Positions 16,299-24,917 of a stretch of 64,000 bases of DNA are shown here, piece after piece (the first letter of the stretch is position 1; each line of letters begins with the position of its first letter). This DNA is from Methanobacteriota archaeon. Lineage in GTDB: Archaea > Halobacteriota > Methanomicrobia > Methanomicrobiales > Methanoculleaceae. Under the pieces are notes generated by a model. It was not told the origin of the DNA. It did no database searches and saw only the letters and a program-made list of their open reading frames with translations. The stretch lies in assembly GCA_023393455.1 (NCBI GenBank), contig JAEWLJ010000023.1:1-64000 (forward strand). The letters are read 5' to 3'. Position numbers and translations under genes: made by a program.

Positions 16299-17234
16299 AT
16301 GCGCTACATCGTCACGGGCGGGGCGGGGTTCATTGGGTCCAACCTCGCAGAGCAGCTGGCACGCGACGGTCACGAAGTCGTAATCTTCGATGACCTCTCC
16401 GCCGGGCGGCGGGAAAACATCGAGCATCTCCTGGCTCATCCCCGGGTGACGTTCATCGAGGGGAGCGTCACCGATCTTTCCCTGCTCATCGATGCCTGCG
16501 CCGGGGCGGACGGCATATTTCACCAGGCCGCTATCGCCTCGGTCCCCCGCTCCGTAAAAGATCCCCTCGAGACTAACGCGGTGAATGTAGGGGGCACCCT
16601 GAACGTTCTCTGGGCCGCAAAAGAGTGCGGCGTCCCGACGGTCGTGGCGGCATCCACCTCGGCGATATATGGTGACGATCCTGTCTTCCCCAAACTCGAG
16701 ACGATGGCGCCGGGGCCGCTCTCTCCCTACGCGGTCTCAAAGCTTGCAGGAGAATACTACGGGAAGGTCTTCGCCGACCTCTACGGTATCCGGACGGTCT
16801 TCTTGCGCTACTTCAACGTCTTCGGTCCCCGGCAGGACCCAAACTCCGAGTACGCGGCGGTGATCCCGAAGTTCATCACCCGCCTGCTCGAGGATAAGCC
16901 GCCGGTCATCTACGGCGACGGAGAGCAGACCCGTGACTTCATCTCTGTCGCCGACGTGGCGCGGGCGAACATCCTGGCGATGGAGGGCGACGCCTCCGGT
17001 GTCTTCAACATCGCCGGAGGCCGCCGGATCAGTCTGAACCATCTTGCGTCCATACTCGCAGAGGTCACCGGCATACACCGCCGGCCGATATACGAACCCC
17101 CGCGGGCGGGGGACGTGCGCGACTCGCTCGCCGACATATCCCGGGCGGGGGATTCCTTCGGGTTCTCTCCACGCTGCACGCTTGAAGCGGGGCTCCGCGA
17201 AACCGTGGCATGGTTCAGGGATGCCGGTCGGTAA
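16299..17234 (+). CDS. NAD-dependent nucleotide-sugar epimerase (GalE/WbpP-like)
   Basis: 311-residue short-chain dehydrogenase of the extended type. The Rossmann motif TGGAGFIGSNLAE is at 6-18, the catalytic pair is YAVSK (Tyr/Lys about 148/152) with the Ser of AASTSAIYG, and FLRYFNVFGPRQDPNSEY is typical of UDP-glucose/UDP-N-acetylglucosamine 4-epimerases. It probably makes UDP-galactose- or UDP-GalNAc-type sugars for surface glycans. The mannose-1-phosphate guanylyltransferase gene 0.7 kb downstream fits a glycan precursor role. The exact substrate is undecided. Confidence 0.88.
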   Translation: MRYIVTGGAGFIGSNLAEQLARDGHEVVIFDDLSAGRRENIEHLLAHPRVTFIEGSVTDLSLLIDACAGADGIFHQAAIASVPRSVKDPLETNAVNVGGTLNVLWAAKECGVPTVVAASTSAIYGDDPVFPKLETMAPGPLSPYAVSKLAGEYYGKVFADLYGIRTVFLRYFNVFGPRQDPNSEYAAVIPKFITRLLEDKPPVIYGDGEQTRDFISVADVARANILAMEGDASGVFNIAGGRRISLNHLASILAEVTGIHRRPIYEPPRAGDVRDSLADISRAGDSFGFSPRCTLEAGLRETVAWFRDAGR

Positions 17235-17301
17235 CCGCTCCTGTGAGCCCCGCCAATCGATCCGGGGCCGCTCTGCTCCCCGGCCCGGAAGGTGCAGGAA
17301 C

Positions 17302-17310
17302 CTATATATT
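17302..17310 (+). promoter_or_regulatory. TATA box for the TPR protein gene
   Basis: CTATATATT lies about 36 nt before the ATG at 17346, and GAGGTGAAG, a good ribosome binding site, lies between them. This fixes the start of the TPR gene and a leader of about ten bases. Confidence 0.5.
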
Positions 17311-17345
17311 GTTACTCCACAGTATCGGGGGCGAGGTGAAGACGT

Positions 17346-17789
17346 ATGCCCCAATTGGTTACACCGGAGACGCCCCGTAAGGGCAATGGCAGAGATACGT
17401 CACGGGCGTACAGCCACGTCGCCACGGAGGGTCCGCATGACCCGGCCGCCCTGAACAACCGGGGTGTGGCGCTTGAGAGGCAGGGACGCTACGAAGAAGC
17501 GCTCGCTGCATTCAGTGTGGCGATACTCTGCGACAACGATGATGTCTACGCCTGGAACAACCGGGCGGTGATCCTCGCCCGGCTCGACCGCCCCCAGGAA
17601 GCGGCCCTTGCGTGCAGGCAGGCGCTCACGATCGACCGGTCGTGCATCTTCGCTCTGGTGACATACGGCATGGTGCTCGGGAGGCTCGGGAACTACCGTG
17701 AGGCGGAACAGGCTCTTGCAGTCGCAGAAGACCTCGACCCGCAGGCCCGGGCGCTTTACCCCGGGAACTCGACGATGACCCGGGTTTGA
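17346..17789 (+). CDS. Small TPR-repeat protein
   Basis: 147 residues with about three tetratricopeptide repeats between residues 33 and 137: AALNNRGVALERQGRYEEAL, then YAWNNRAVILARLDRPQEAA, then ALVTYGMVLGRLGNYREAEQ. The N-terminal 30 residues are polar and unstructured. There is no signal peptide or membrane segment. TPR proteins mediate protein-protein contacts; the partner is unknown. It lies between two sugar-nucleotide genes with its own promoter, so a link to them is not shown. Confidence 0.8.
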   Translation: MPQLVTPETPRKGNGRDTSRAYSHVATEGPHDPAALNNRGVALERQGRYEEALAAFSVAILCDNDDVYAWNNRAVILARLDRPQEAALACRQALTIDRSCIFALVTYGMVLGRLGNYREAEQALAVAEDLDPQARALYPGNSTMTRV

Positions 17790-17948
17790 TTGAGCAGGAA
17801 CACTCTTTTTTCCAGGGTTCGGTGGCCGATATATTCCCGGGTGCGATACGGCTCATTGGGTTCGTCCGAACCCCCGGAGAACCTTACGCTTTTATCCTCC
17901 CTGCTGCATAACGTACACAATCGAGTGCCTCCGGCACGGAGTCATCCC

Positions 17949-19301
17949 ATGAAGACGCTCATACTTGCAGGCGGGAGCGGCACCCGCCTCTTCCCCCTCT
18001 CACGGGAACACTATCCGAAACAGTTCATCCCGCTCGTCGACGACGAGTCCCTCTTCCAGAAGACCGTGAAGAGGTCGCTCCTCTTCTCCTCGCCCCAGGA
18101 GATCGCCATCGTCACCAACACCGACCACAAGTTCCTGGTCAGAGACCAGCTCGCCGCCATCGGGTGCGACTGTCGTGTCCTCGTGGAGCCGGTGGGCAGG
18201 AACACCCTGCCGGCGATCTACTACGGCGTCCGCGAGATCGCCGGGGAGGGCGGGCCGGAGACGGTCGCGGTTCTCCCCTCGGATCACCTGATCACCGCGA
18301 CGGGGCAGTTCCGCGATGCATTCCGGCGGGCGGAGCGGCTTACTAAGGACTACCTGGTGGTCTTCGGGGTGCGGCCGACCTCGCCCCACACCGGATACGG
18401 CTATATCCGCCCCGGAGAGCCTCTCGCGGACGGCTCTCTCGTGGACGCCTTCGTCGAGAAACCGGACCTCTCCACCGCGGAGAGGTATGTCGCCGACGGC
18501 TACCTCTGGAACTCCGGGATGTTCTGTTTTGATTCCGGCCTCTTCCTCTCCGAGTGCGAGGCGTGCGCGCCGGAGGTGGTCCGGGCGTTCGATCTCCCTG
18601 TAGGGGAGGCCTACGGCGCAACCCCCGCCCTCTCCATCGATTACGGGATCATGGAGAAGACGCGGCGGGCGGCGGTCGTGCCGCTTGAGTGCGACTGGAG
18701 CGATGTGGGGAATTTCGACGCGCTTTACGCTGCTCTCCAGAAGAACGGGGGCGGTAACGCGGTCAGGGGCGAGCATATCGGGATCGACTCCTCCGAGAAC
18801 CTGATCATCGCCGATCGTCTGGTCGCCACCGTCGGGGTCCACAACCTCGCCATCGTCGAGACGAAGGACGCGATTCTGGTTGCCGACCGGGACCAGGCCC
18901 AGCGCGTGGGCGAGATTGCAAAGGCCCTCCGCGAGAAGGGGGACTCGCGCGCTCTCTTCCACACGCAGGTTCACCGGCCATGGGGCTCCTACACGAACCT
19001 GGAGGAGGGGCAGTCGTATAAGATCAAGCGCGTCACCGTCCCCCCGAATCGCCGTCTCTCCCTCCAGATGCACCACCACCGTTCCGAGCACTGGGTGGTC
19101 GTCACCGGGTGCGCCGAGGTGACGATCGGCGATGCGACCTACCTTCTGCGGAACGGCGAGTCCACGTTCGTTCCGGCGGGGACCATCCACCGGCTCGCGA
19201 ACCCCGGCCTCCTGCCGCTAGAACTGATCGAGGTGCAGATCGGGGAGTACACCGGAGAGGACGACATCGTCCGGTACGAGGACGACTTCGAGCGAACGTG
19301 A
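17949..19301 (+). CDS. manC: Mannose-1-phosphate guanylyltransferase / mannose-6-phosphate isomerase
   Basis: 450 residues from the ATG at 17949, chosen because the protein family begins MKTLILAGGSGTRLFPLSR. Residues 1-340 are the nucleotidyltransferase domain (LAGGSGTRLFPLSREHYPK, FVEKP, NSGMFCF, ECDWSDVGNFDALY). Residues 345-450 are the cupin-type type II isomerase domain (HRPWGSYTNLEEGQSYKIK, LSLQMHHHRSEHWVVV). It makes GDP-mannose from mannose 1-phosphate (and possibly mannose 6-phosphate from fructose 6-phosphate) for glycosylation. The longer in-frame extension to 17790 has random composition and is excluded. Confidence 0.92.
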   Translation: MKTLILAGGSGTRLFPLSREHYPKQFIPLVDDESLFQKTVKRSLLFSSPQEIAIVTNTDHKFLVRDQLAAIGCDCRVLVEPVGRNTLPAIYYGVREIAGEGGPETVAVLPSDHLITATGQFRDAFRRAERLTKDYLVVFGVRPTSPHTGYGYIRPGEPLADGSLVDAFVEKPDLSTAERYVADGYLWNSGMFCFDSGLFLSECEACAPEVVRAFDLPVGEAYGATPALSIDYGIMEKTRRAAVVPLECDWSDVGNFDALYAALQKNGGGNAVRGEHIGIDSSENLIIADRLVATVGVHNLAIVETKDAILVADRDQAQRVGEIAKALREKGDSRALFHTQVHRPWGSYTNLEEGQSYKIKRVTVPPNRRLSLQMHHHRSEHWVVVTGCAEVTIGDATYLLRNGESTFVPAGTIHRLANPGLLPLELIEVQIGEYTGEDDIVRYEDDFERT

Positions 19302-19361
19302 GCGGACGGAAGATCCTCCCCCCTCCTCCTGCCCGCGACCAAACCGATATAATCCCGCGGT

Positions 19362-19375
19362 ACATAAAATATAGG
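19362..19375 (+). promoter_or_regulatory. TATA box upstream of tRNA-Gln
   Basis: ACATAAAATATAGG lies about 43-56 nt upstream of the tRNA. A start about 25 nt downstream would give a precursor with a short 5' leader for RNase P to remove. Confidence 0.45.
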
Positions 19376-19417
19376 AGCCGATGCCGAGGGTATCGGTGGT
19401 TTAGATTTGTTTCTCGT

Positions 19418-19490
19418 ACCCCCGTAGTGTAGTGGTCAATCATGCAGGACTTTGGATCCGGCGACGGCGGTTCGAATCCGCCCGGGGGTA
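19418..19490 (+). tRNA. tRNA-Gln (anticodon TTG)
   Basis: 73 nt foldable as a cloverleaf. The acceptor ACCCCCG pairs with CGGGGGT, with discriminator A at 19490. The T arm is GGCGG-TTCGAAT-CCGCC and the anticodon loop CTTTGGA places TTG at 19452-19454. The anticodon stem CAGGA/TCCGG contains one A-G mismatch at the second pair, and the D stem has a G-T pair. No CCA is encoded. Archaea charge this tRNA through glutamate and a Glu-tRNA(Gln) amidotransferase, so it is a likely indirect partner of the tRNA-dependent amidotransferases. Confidence 0.88.
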
Positions 19491-19675
19491 TTACGTCCGG
19501 TCATTCCTCCCTTCTTCCGGCAAAAAGGCTGTCGCACCGATGAATCCTGAAGCCGTCCCGGCATCTTGTGATATGGGTTCATCCCCGGCGGGCAATACGA
19601 AGACGCTGCATGCTGCCGCCACCGTCGATACCTTTTTTGCGCCCGCTCCCCTTCCGCCTCCCGGTGCCATCGAGT

Positions 19676-20962
19676 ATGACCGATACGAGGATACGATCTA
19701 TCCATGCCCGCGAGATCCTGGACTCAAGAGGTAACCCGACCGTTGAAGCGGATGTCACGCTCGCCGGCGGGGCGTCCGGACGTGCCGCGGCCCCATCCGG
19801 CGCATCGACCGGGAAGCACGAGGCCGTCGAACTCCGCGACGGTGTAAAGGATCGATACGGCGGCAAAGGGGTGCAGCGACCCGTCGCCCGGGTCAACGGC
19901 GAGATCGCCGCCACCCTGCAGGGCATGGACGCCCGCGAGCAGGCGGCGGTGGACGAGGCCCTTATCGATCTTGACGGAACACCGAATAAGCGGAACCTCG
20001 GCGCCAACGCCACGCTCGCGGTCTCCATGGCCGTCGCCCGTGCGGCCGCCGCCGCGGAGGGCCTCTGGCTCTGGGAGTACCTGGGCGACCCCCTAAAGCC
20101 GCTCCTCCCCGTCCCGATGATGAACATCCTCAACGGCGGGGTTCATGCCGGCTGGCAGGGGCCGGATTTCCAGGAGTACATGATCGCTCCCTACGGCGCT
20201 CCGGGCGTCGCGGAAGCGGTCCGGTGGGGGAGCGAGATCTACCATGCGCTCAAAGAGATCCTCAAGGCGCGGGGCTACACGACCGGCGTCGGTGACGAAG
20301 GCGGGTTTGCCCCCGCAGTTTCCACGAACACCGAACCGCTCGACCTGATCGTGGAGGCGATTGAGCGGGCCGGGTATGCGCCCGGTCGGGAGATCGGGCT
20401 CGCCCTCGACCCGGCATCGAGCGCGTTCTATAACAACGGTGTCTATAACCTCAGGACCGAAGGGCTGACCCTGACCGCTGCCGAGATGGTGGACCGGTAC
20501 CGCGACCTCACTGCGGCATACCCGGTCATCGTCATCGAGGACGGCCTTGCCGAGGACGACTGGGACGGCTGGCGGCTGCTGACGAAGGAGATCGGTGATC
20601 GGGTGGAACTCGTCGGCGACGACCTCTTTGTTACGAACGTCGACCGGATCGATCAGGGCATCCGGAAGGGGGCCGCCAACGCCGTCCTGATCAAGCCCAA
20701 CCAGATAGGGACAGTGACCGAGACGATCGCCGCGGTGCGCCTGGCACAGCAGCAGCACTGGGGCGCGATGGTCTCTCACCGGAGCGGCGAGACCGTCGAC
20801 ACGTTCATCGCCGACTTCACCGTCGCCATGCAGACGGGTCACCTCAAGACCGGCGCACCGGCCCGGGGCGAGCGGGTGGAGAAGTACAATCAACTGATAA
20901 GGATCGAGGAGGCGGCCGGGGATACGGCCCGGTATGCCGGGAGGAGCGGGTTCGTCCGGTAG
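19676..20962 (+). CDS. eno: Enolase
   Basis: 428 residues from the ATG at 19676; the protein then begins MTDTRIRSIHAREILDSRGN, the family start. The upstream in-frame extension is random and overlaps the tRNA region. GASTGKHEAVELRD, the metal ligands in the VIEDGLAEDDWDGW and VGDDLFVTN segments, and SHRSGETVDTFIAD with the catalytic Ser/His/Arg loop are all present. The length is normal. It converts 2-phosphoglycerate and phosphoenolpyruvate, acting mainly in gluconeogenesis in a hydrogenotrophic methanogen. Confidence 0.95.
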   Translation: MTDTRIRSIHAREILDSRGNPTVEADVTLAGGASGRAAAPSGASTGKHEAVELRDGVKDRYGGKGVQRPVARVNGEIAATLQGMDAREQAAVDEALIDLDGTPNKRNLGANATLAVSMAVARAAAAAEGLWLWEYLGDPLKPLLPVPMMNILNGGVHAGWQGPDFQEYMIAPYGAPGVAEAVRWGSEIYHALKEILKARGYTTGVGDEGGFAPAVSTNTEPLDLIVEAIERAGYAPGREIGLALDPASSAFYNNGVYNLRTEGLTLTAAEMVDRYRDLTAAYPVIVIEDGLAEDDWDGWRLLTKEIGDRVELVGDDLFVTNVDRIDQGIRKGAANAVLIKPNQIGTVTETIAAVRLAQQQHWGAMVSHRSGETVDTFIADFTVAMQTGHLKTGAPARGERVEKYNQLIRIEEAAGDTARYAGRSGFVR

Positions 20963-21057
20963 GGTGGCGTATGGCCGCGCCCGTGGCGGAGGTGGCCTGC
21001 TATGAGCGAATCGCCGCCTTGGCACCGGGGCCGTCCTCCGGTACCGGGAGGCACCCT

Positions 21058-22458
21058 TCACCCCTGCCAGGGGTCCTGCTCCCTGATGTACTCCTTCAGC
21101 CGGCCGGCATGGGGTGATGCCACCATGATCGTGTCGTAGTCCAGGATCTGGTTGTTCAGGTACTGGAGGGTGAGGAGGTCCTCGCCGGTGGAGGTGAGGT
21201 GCAGTCCGGCAAAGAAGAAGCCGAGGCTCTCGATCGCGTCCACTACGGCAGCGGTTGCCGGGGCAGTGAGTGGGAGGTGGATGTAGACGGCCTCGAGGCG
21301 TCCGGCACGGAGACGGTCGAGTTCGCGCCTGAGCCGGGGGACAAGATCGGTGCCGATGGACCGGAGACGGATCTGGGCCGTCCGGTAGATCTCTTCGACA
21401 GTGATCGAGTATTCGCTCTTCTCCGGCTGGTCGGCTGGTGCATCGCCGAGGCCGAAAGGCGGGTGCACGCCGAGGTGATCGTAGATCTCTCGTATCATGC
21501 CAGCATGCTGCTTTGGCGGGTAGAGAGCCGGGTGCTCCGGCGGTGAGAGGTAGCGGAATACCGCGAGGATACTCTCCCTGGCCTGGTTATCGCCCGCTAT
21601 CCTGGTGAACCGGAGCGGCGTGTAACGCGAGAGAAGGAGGGCACACTCGCTCATCCCGAAGGCCCGGCCCGACCGTTGCGAGTAAACGTGGGTGCAGACC
21701 GCCTGCCCGGAGAGTGCTGCGAGACCCCGGCGCCTGGCTTCGGCAGCGACGGTTGCCATCAGGTCCGAGAAGACCCGCCGGCTCCGATAGGGCGGGTTCA
21801 CGAACCCGAGCCCGATCTCGGCCACATTCGGGTCGTCGTAGAAGAGGAGCCCGGCATGGCCGACCACAGCACCCCCGTCGACTGCGACGAACGAGATGAG
21901 GTCACCCGATCGGATCAGGCTTTTGAGCACGTCCGGGTGGTAGACCTGTTCATAGCCGTAGGAGTAGCCGTAACTGAAGTAAGCGCACCGTGAGATCTCC
22001 ACCGCCTCGTCGGGCAGGGTCGGGCGGATCAGCACGGGTCCGGTGGATGCGGCCGGCACCGGAGGGCGGGAGGGGTGTGGGGGCACCCTGCACTCCTTTT
22101 CCAGCAGGGTCTCCTTCCCGGCCCAGCCCCTGTTGGTAAAGGCGATCCGGTCCATGACCGCCCGACACCGGGGCAGTACCACTGGAGATCTCTCCGGGTC
22201 GAAGGGGATCCCGTGTTCGACGATCCGTGCCTCGAACCGGTCGGCGGCGATCGAGCAGGTGAGCGTTATCTCGCCCTCCATACCAGGCGGGAAAGCGTGG
22301 TCGATTATCCAGAGCACCGCCTCCTCGACGCCGAGGGCGAGCTCGTTGACCGTGCCGGGGGGAAGACCGGCCCGGGATGCCGTCTGCGAGACCGCCGACC
22401 GGATGGTCCCGAGGAACGCCGGATCGCTCAGGACGGTCACCTGCACCTGCTGTTTCAT
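21058..22458 (-). CDS. Fusion of a degenerate RsbW-like ATPase fold and a GNAT acetyltransferase
   Basis: 466 residues. Residues 1-125 resemble the GHKL ATPase fold of RsbW/anti-sigma kinases (VNELALGVEEAVLWIIDHAF and ARIVEHGIPFDPER). The N-box Asn that holds magnesium is replaced by Trp (W50), and the G1-box Asp by Glu (E81), so ATP binding is doubtful. Residues 135-290 are a GNAT N-acetyltransferase (ISFVAVDGGAVVGHAGLLF, IGLGFVNPPYRSRRVFSDLM). Residues 300-466 form a second alpha/beta region seen in such fusions. Substrates are unknown. It is a lone gene, convergent with enolase. Confidence 0.78.
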   Translation of the reverse strand: MKQQVQVTVLSDPAFLGTIRSAVSQTASRAGLPPGTVNELALGVEEAVLWIIDHAFPPGMEGEITLTCSIAADRFEARIVEHGIPFDPERSPVVLPRCRAVMDRIAFTNRGWAGKETLLEKECRVPPHPSRPPVPAASTGPVLIRPTLPDEAVEISRCAYFSYGYSYGYEQVYHPDVLKSLIRSGDLISFVAVDGGAVVGHAGLLFYDDPNVAEIGLGFVNPPYRSRRVFSDLMATVAAEARRRGLAALSGQAVCTHVYSQRSGRAFGMSECALLLSRYTPLRFTRIAGDNQARESILAVFRYLSPPEHPALYPPKQHAGMIREIYDHLGVHPPFGLGDAPADQPEKSEYSITVEEIYRTAQIRLRSIGTDLVPRLRRELDRLRAGRLEAVYIHLPLTAPATAAVVDAIESLGFFFAGLHLTSTGEDLLTLQYLNNQILDYDTIMVASPHAGRLKEYIREQDPWQG

Positions 22459-22600
22459 CGTGGTGGAGGTTTAATCGGGGAGGTCTTGAAGGTAGTGTAC
22501 TTTGAACGGGTCCTGAAGGTGGGTTATTTCTTCCGCCGCCCCGCAACTCACGCGTGTTGCATAGATTTCTTAAGGCCTCCTTCCAAGATCATGGGTAATC

Positions 22601-23788
22601 ATGGAAAGCGTTGCCCTAGCAATCGAAATTCAGATGAGCCTCCTCCTCTTCCTCGCGCTCGCCGGCTACCTCGTGGCATCCCGGATCAACCAGTCGGCGA
22701 CGATCGGGGCCATTCTCGTGGGGGTCCTGGTCGGACCGAGCGTGCTCGGCCTGATCACCTACACAGACTTTGTCGCGACCCTGGCACATCTCGGGGCGAT
22801 CATCCTCCTCTTCGTCATCGGTTTCGAGTTTGATATCAGGGACATCCTCGATGTACGCTACGGTGTCATCGGCCTTGTCGGTGTAATCCTCCCCTGGATC
22901 GGCGGCTACGCCACCACTGTCTTCTTCGGGTTCGATTTCGCCAGCGCAGTCTTTGTTGGCACGGCGCTGACCGCGACGAGTATCGCCATCACGGCAAACG
23001 TCCTCAAAGAGATCGGCGTGCTCCAGACCCCGGCAGCGAAGGCAATCATCGGCGCCGCAGTCATCGACGATGTCCTCTCCCTCCTGGTGCTTGCCATCGC
23101 CACCGACCTGGTGGTGAGCGGGGATGTCTCGGCGGTATCGGTCGGCGTGATGCTCGCCAAGGCTGTGGGATTCATCGTCGTCGCCGGCGCTGTCGGGTAT
23201 TTCGGCATACGGAAGTTCATCGAGCGAATGGACGCAACTCCTCTGGCGCGGAAGTATCCGGAATTCGTCTTCATCTTTGCCATGATGGTGGCGTTCCTGT
23301 ATGCGATGCTCGCCGACCTGGTGGGCTTATCAGGCATCATCGGTGCGTTCCTCGCCGGAGTCGCCTTCGCTGGCGTCAGGCTCCAGCAGAGTAAGGGCGT
23401 CCACGAGGGCGCCGAGTACTTCCAGATCGTCTTCGCCTCGATCTTCTTCGTGTCGCTTGGAATCCTCGCAGACGTCCGTGCACTCACCTCCGACATGGTC
23501 CTCTTCCTCCTGGTGCTGACCCTGGTCGCCATCGCCACCAAGGTCATCGGGTGCGCTCTCCCTGCCCGGGCGATGGGGATGTGCCGGGAGGATTCCCTCA
23601 TCATCGGGTTCGGGATGGCGCCGCGGGGCGAGGTGGCGATGATCGTCGCCCTGATCGGGCTGGAGTCGGGGCTCATCGGCCAGGGAATCTTTGTGGTGGT
23701 CGTCCTGATGAGCCTGCTGACCACCCTCATCACCCCGATCGTCTACCGGAACTGGTTCTTCAAGGGCGCATACTGCACCCCGGAGTGA
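22601..23788 (+). CDS. Cation:proton antiporter, CPA2 (Kef/NapA-like) family
   Basis: 395 residues with about 11-12 hydrophobic segments throughout. The N-terminus (LLFLALAGYLVASRINQSATIGAILVG), the mid-protein AAVIDDVLSLLVLA segment with the paired Asp of electrogenic antiporters, and GMAPRGEVAMIVALIGLESG near the end are family signatures. There is no C-terminal TrkA-N domain. It would exchange Na+ or K+ for protons at the cytoplasmic membrane. It stands alone in its own transcription unit. Confidence 0.9.
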   Translation: MESVALAIEIQMSLLLFLALAGYLVASRINQSATIGAILVGVLVGPSVLGLITYTDFVATLAHLGAIILLFVIGFEFDIRDILDVRYGVIGLVGVILPWIGGYATTVFFGFDFASAVFVGTALTATSIAITANVLKEIGVLQTPAAKAIIGAAVIDDVLSLLVLAIATDLVVSGDVSAVSVGVMLAKAVGFIVVAGAVGYFGIRKFIERMDATPLARKYPEFVFIFAMMVAFLYAMLADLVGLSGIIGAFLAGVAFAGVRLQQSKGVHEGAEYFQIVFASIFFVSLGILADVRALTSDMVLFLLVLTLVAIATKVIGCALPARAMGMCREDSLIIGFGMAPRGEVAMIVALIGLESGLIGQGIFVVVVLMSLLTTLITPIVYRNWFFKGAYCTPE

Positions 23789-23850
23789 TGCGGGGGAAGA
23801 TCCCCCTATCTTTTCAAAAGAGTCGTCTCGTCTCCCGATACGCCCGGTTC

Positions 23851-24306
23851 TCACCAGGCCTCAGTAAACGCCATGTTGGTGTAGATGTCCTCGAGGCGTG
23901 CCTTGTGGCCCCGCTCCATCGCCGCGAGGCTCTCGAAGAGTTCGATCTGCTCGGGGTCAACGCTCAGGCTCGCGAGCTGGGTGTACATCTGCATCGCGTC
24001 GAGTTCCTTCCGGATCGCGATGACCAGGCCGTCGAGCGGTTTCAAGTCGGCCGAGAGCGGCGGGACCTCCAGGGTGTCGGCGACCTTGTAGTCCCGTTTC
24101 GTGTCGAACCCGAGTTTTCCAGGCTCTTTTGTGAGAAAACCCTCGAGGGTCTTCCTGTGCTGGCTCTCCTCGCCGGCAAGCTCGTTGAAGAGGTTCTTTA
24201 AGCTCTCATCCGTGACCTTCTCCCTGACCGTGCGGTAGAAGGTGTATGCCTCGATCTCGCGGTCGATGGCATTCGATATGATGGAACGGTATTCTTCGGT
24301 GTCCAT
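23851..24306 (-). CDS. Ferritin-like / rubrerythrin-type diiron protein
   Basis: 151 residues from the ATG at 24306; the longer frame to 24426 would begin with 40 residues of random composition. It is a four-helix bundle with carboxylate/His ligands: AIDREIEAYTFYRTV and LAGEESQHRKTLE near residues 15-55, and a second pair in RKELDAMQMYTQLA and FESLAAMERGHKARLEDIY. There is no C-terminal rubredoxin domain. Such proteins act in peroxide reduction or iron handling in anaerobes. It is a single gene. Confidence 0.85.
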   Translation of the reverse strand: MDTEEYRSIISNAIDREIEAYTFYRTVREKVTDESLKNLFNELAGEESQHRKTLEGFLTKEPGKLGFDTKRDYKVADTLEVPPLSADLKPLDGLVIAIRKELDAMQMYTQLASLSVDPEQIELFESLAAMERGHKARLEDIYTNMAFTEAW

Positions 24307-24480
24307 GACTTCACGCACCGGTGGGACAGTAGCGTTTGAGGTTTTTAAACCTTGTTGGGGGTGGGGTTTGGTAGGGTGTTGGCTCAAGGTGTGAAAGGCC
24401 TGCAGGTCTTCATGTGTAGTTATCAAGGCAAGCGACGATTGGGGAGGAAGCCCGTCATGACGCCCCTCAGATTACGTCTA

Positions 24481-24661
24481 ACACGGATTTCGAGGGGATA
24501 TCGCCACGCACTGCCCCCGCCCCACAGGGGCGGGGGAGGAGGCCGAAGGCCGGGTGGGGTGGGGGTTACAGGTTAGCCTTACGGGGTAGAGACAGGGGAG
24601 GGGGTGTGCCCCTCCCCGCGAGCCGCCACCCCCAGGGGCGATATCCCCATGAAATCCGTGC
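24481..24661 (-). repeat. Dispersed GC-rich inverted-repeat element, copy 2 (complete)
   Basis: 181 bp bounded by 25-bp inverted repeats (24481-24505 and 24637-24661) that agree at about 22 of 25 positions by eye; both share CACGGATTTC and GGGGATATCGCC. Inside are a GGGGAGGGG/CCCCTCCCC hairpin near 24596-24618 and a CCCCCGCCCC...GGGGCGGGGG hairpin near 24513-24537. It aligns end to end with the reverse complement of 260-433. No open frame is shared with copy 1, so it resembles a MITE-like non-autonomous element. No target-site duplication was recognised. Confidence 0.8.
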
Positions 24662-24769
24662 CGGGTGTCGCTCGCCTGCTGCCATCCTCGGCTGCTTACA
24701 TTTTGGTCCTGAGCGCGACAGTCTGAAAGGCACGATGGACGGCACGTCCATCGCAAGTCATACCTGATG

Positions 24770-24845
24770 GTGACTAAGCTCCGGTCTTAACGAATCGTCA
24801 CCACACCTGGTGGGTGACTGCGCTCCAATTTCAATGAGCCGTCAC
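24770..24845. repeat. Pair of 32-bp imperfect direct repeats with inverted ends
   Basis: Copies at 24770-24801 and 24814-24845, spaced by 12 bases, agree at 23 of 32 positions. Each begins GTGACT and ends CGTCAC, and shares GCTCC. Each copy is thus bounded by GTGAC/GTCAC inverted ends. They lie downstream of thrS and upstream of the repeat element. They are too few and too diverged to call a CRISPR array. Confidence 0.5.
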
Positions 24846-24917
24846 AAGTCGCACCTTTAGTGCTCCCACTCCGACCCTTCGGGCCGTCGCGCCTCAAATT
24901 TCCTCGCAAAAAAAAGA

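Larger units (their letters stand above)
24307..24917. other. Intergenic region with a repeat element and a pair of short repeats
   Basis: 611 bp without a gene. It contains the best-preserved copy of the dispersed element (24481-24661) and two 32-bp related direct repeats (24770-24845), both annotated separately. The 24330-24370 part is G/T-rich and holds the promoter region of the ferritin-like gene. The end, with an A-rich AAAAAAAAGATTAAATAAA just before 24918, reads on the minus strand as a T-rich terminator after thrS. Confidence 0.6.

Noticed and set aside
24770..24845. CRISPR array
   Set aside because: Only two diverged repeats with a 12-base spacer are present; an array needs near-identical repeats and spacers of about 30-40 bases.
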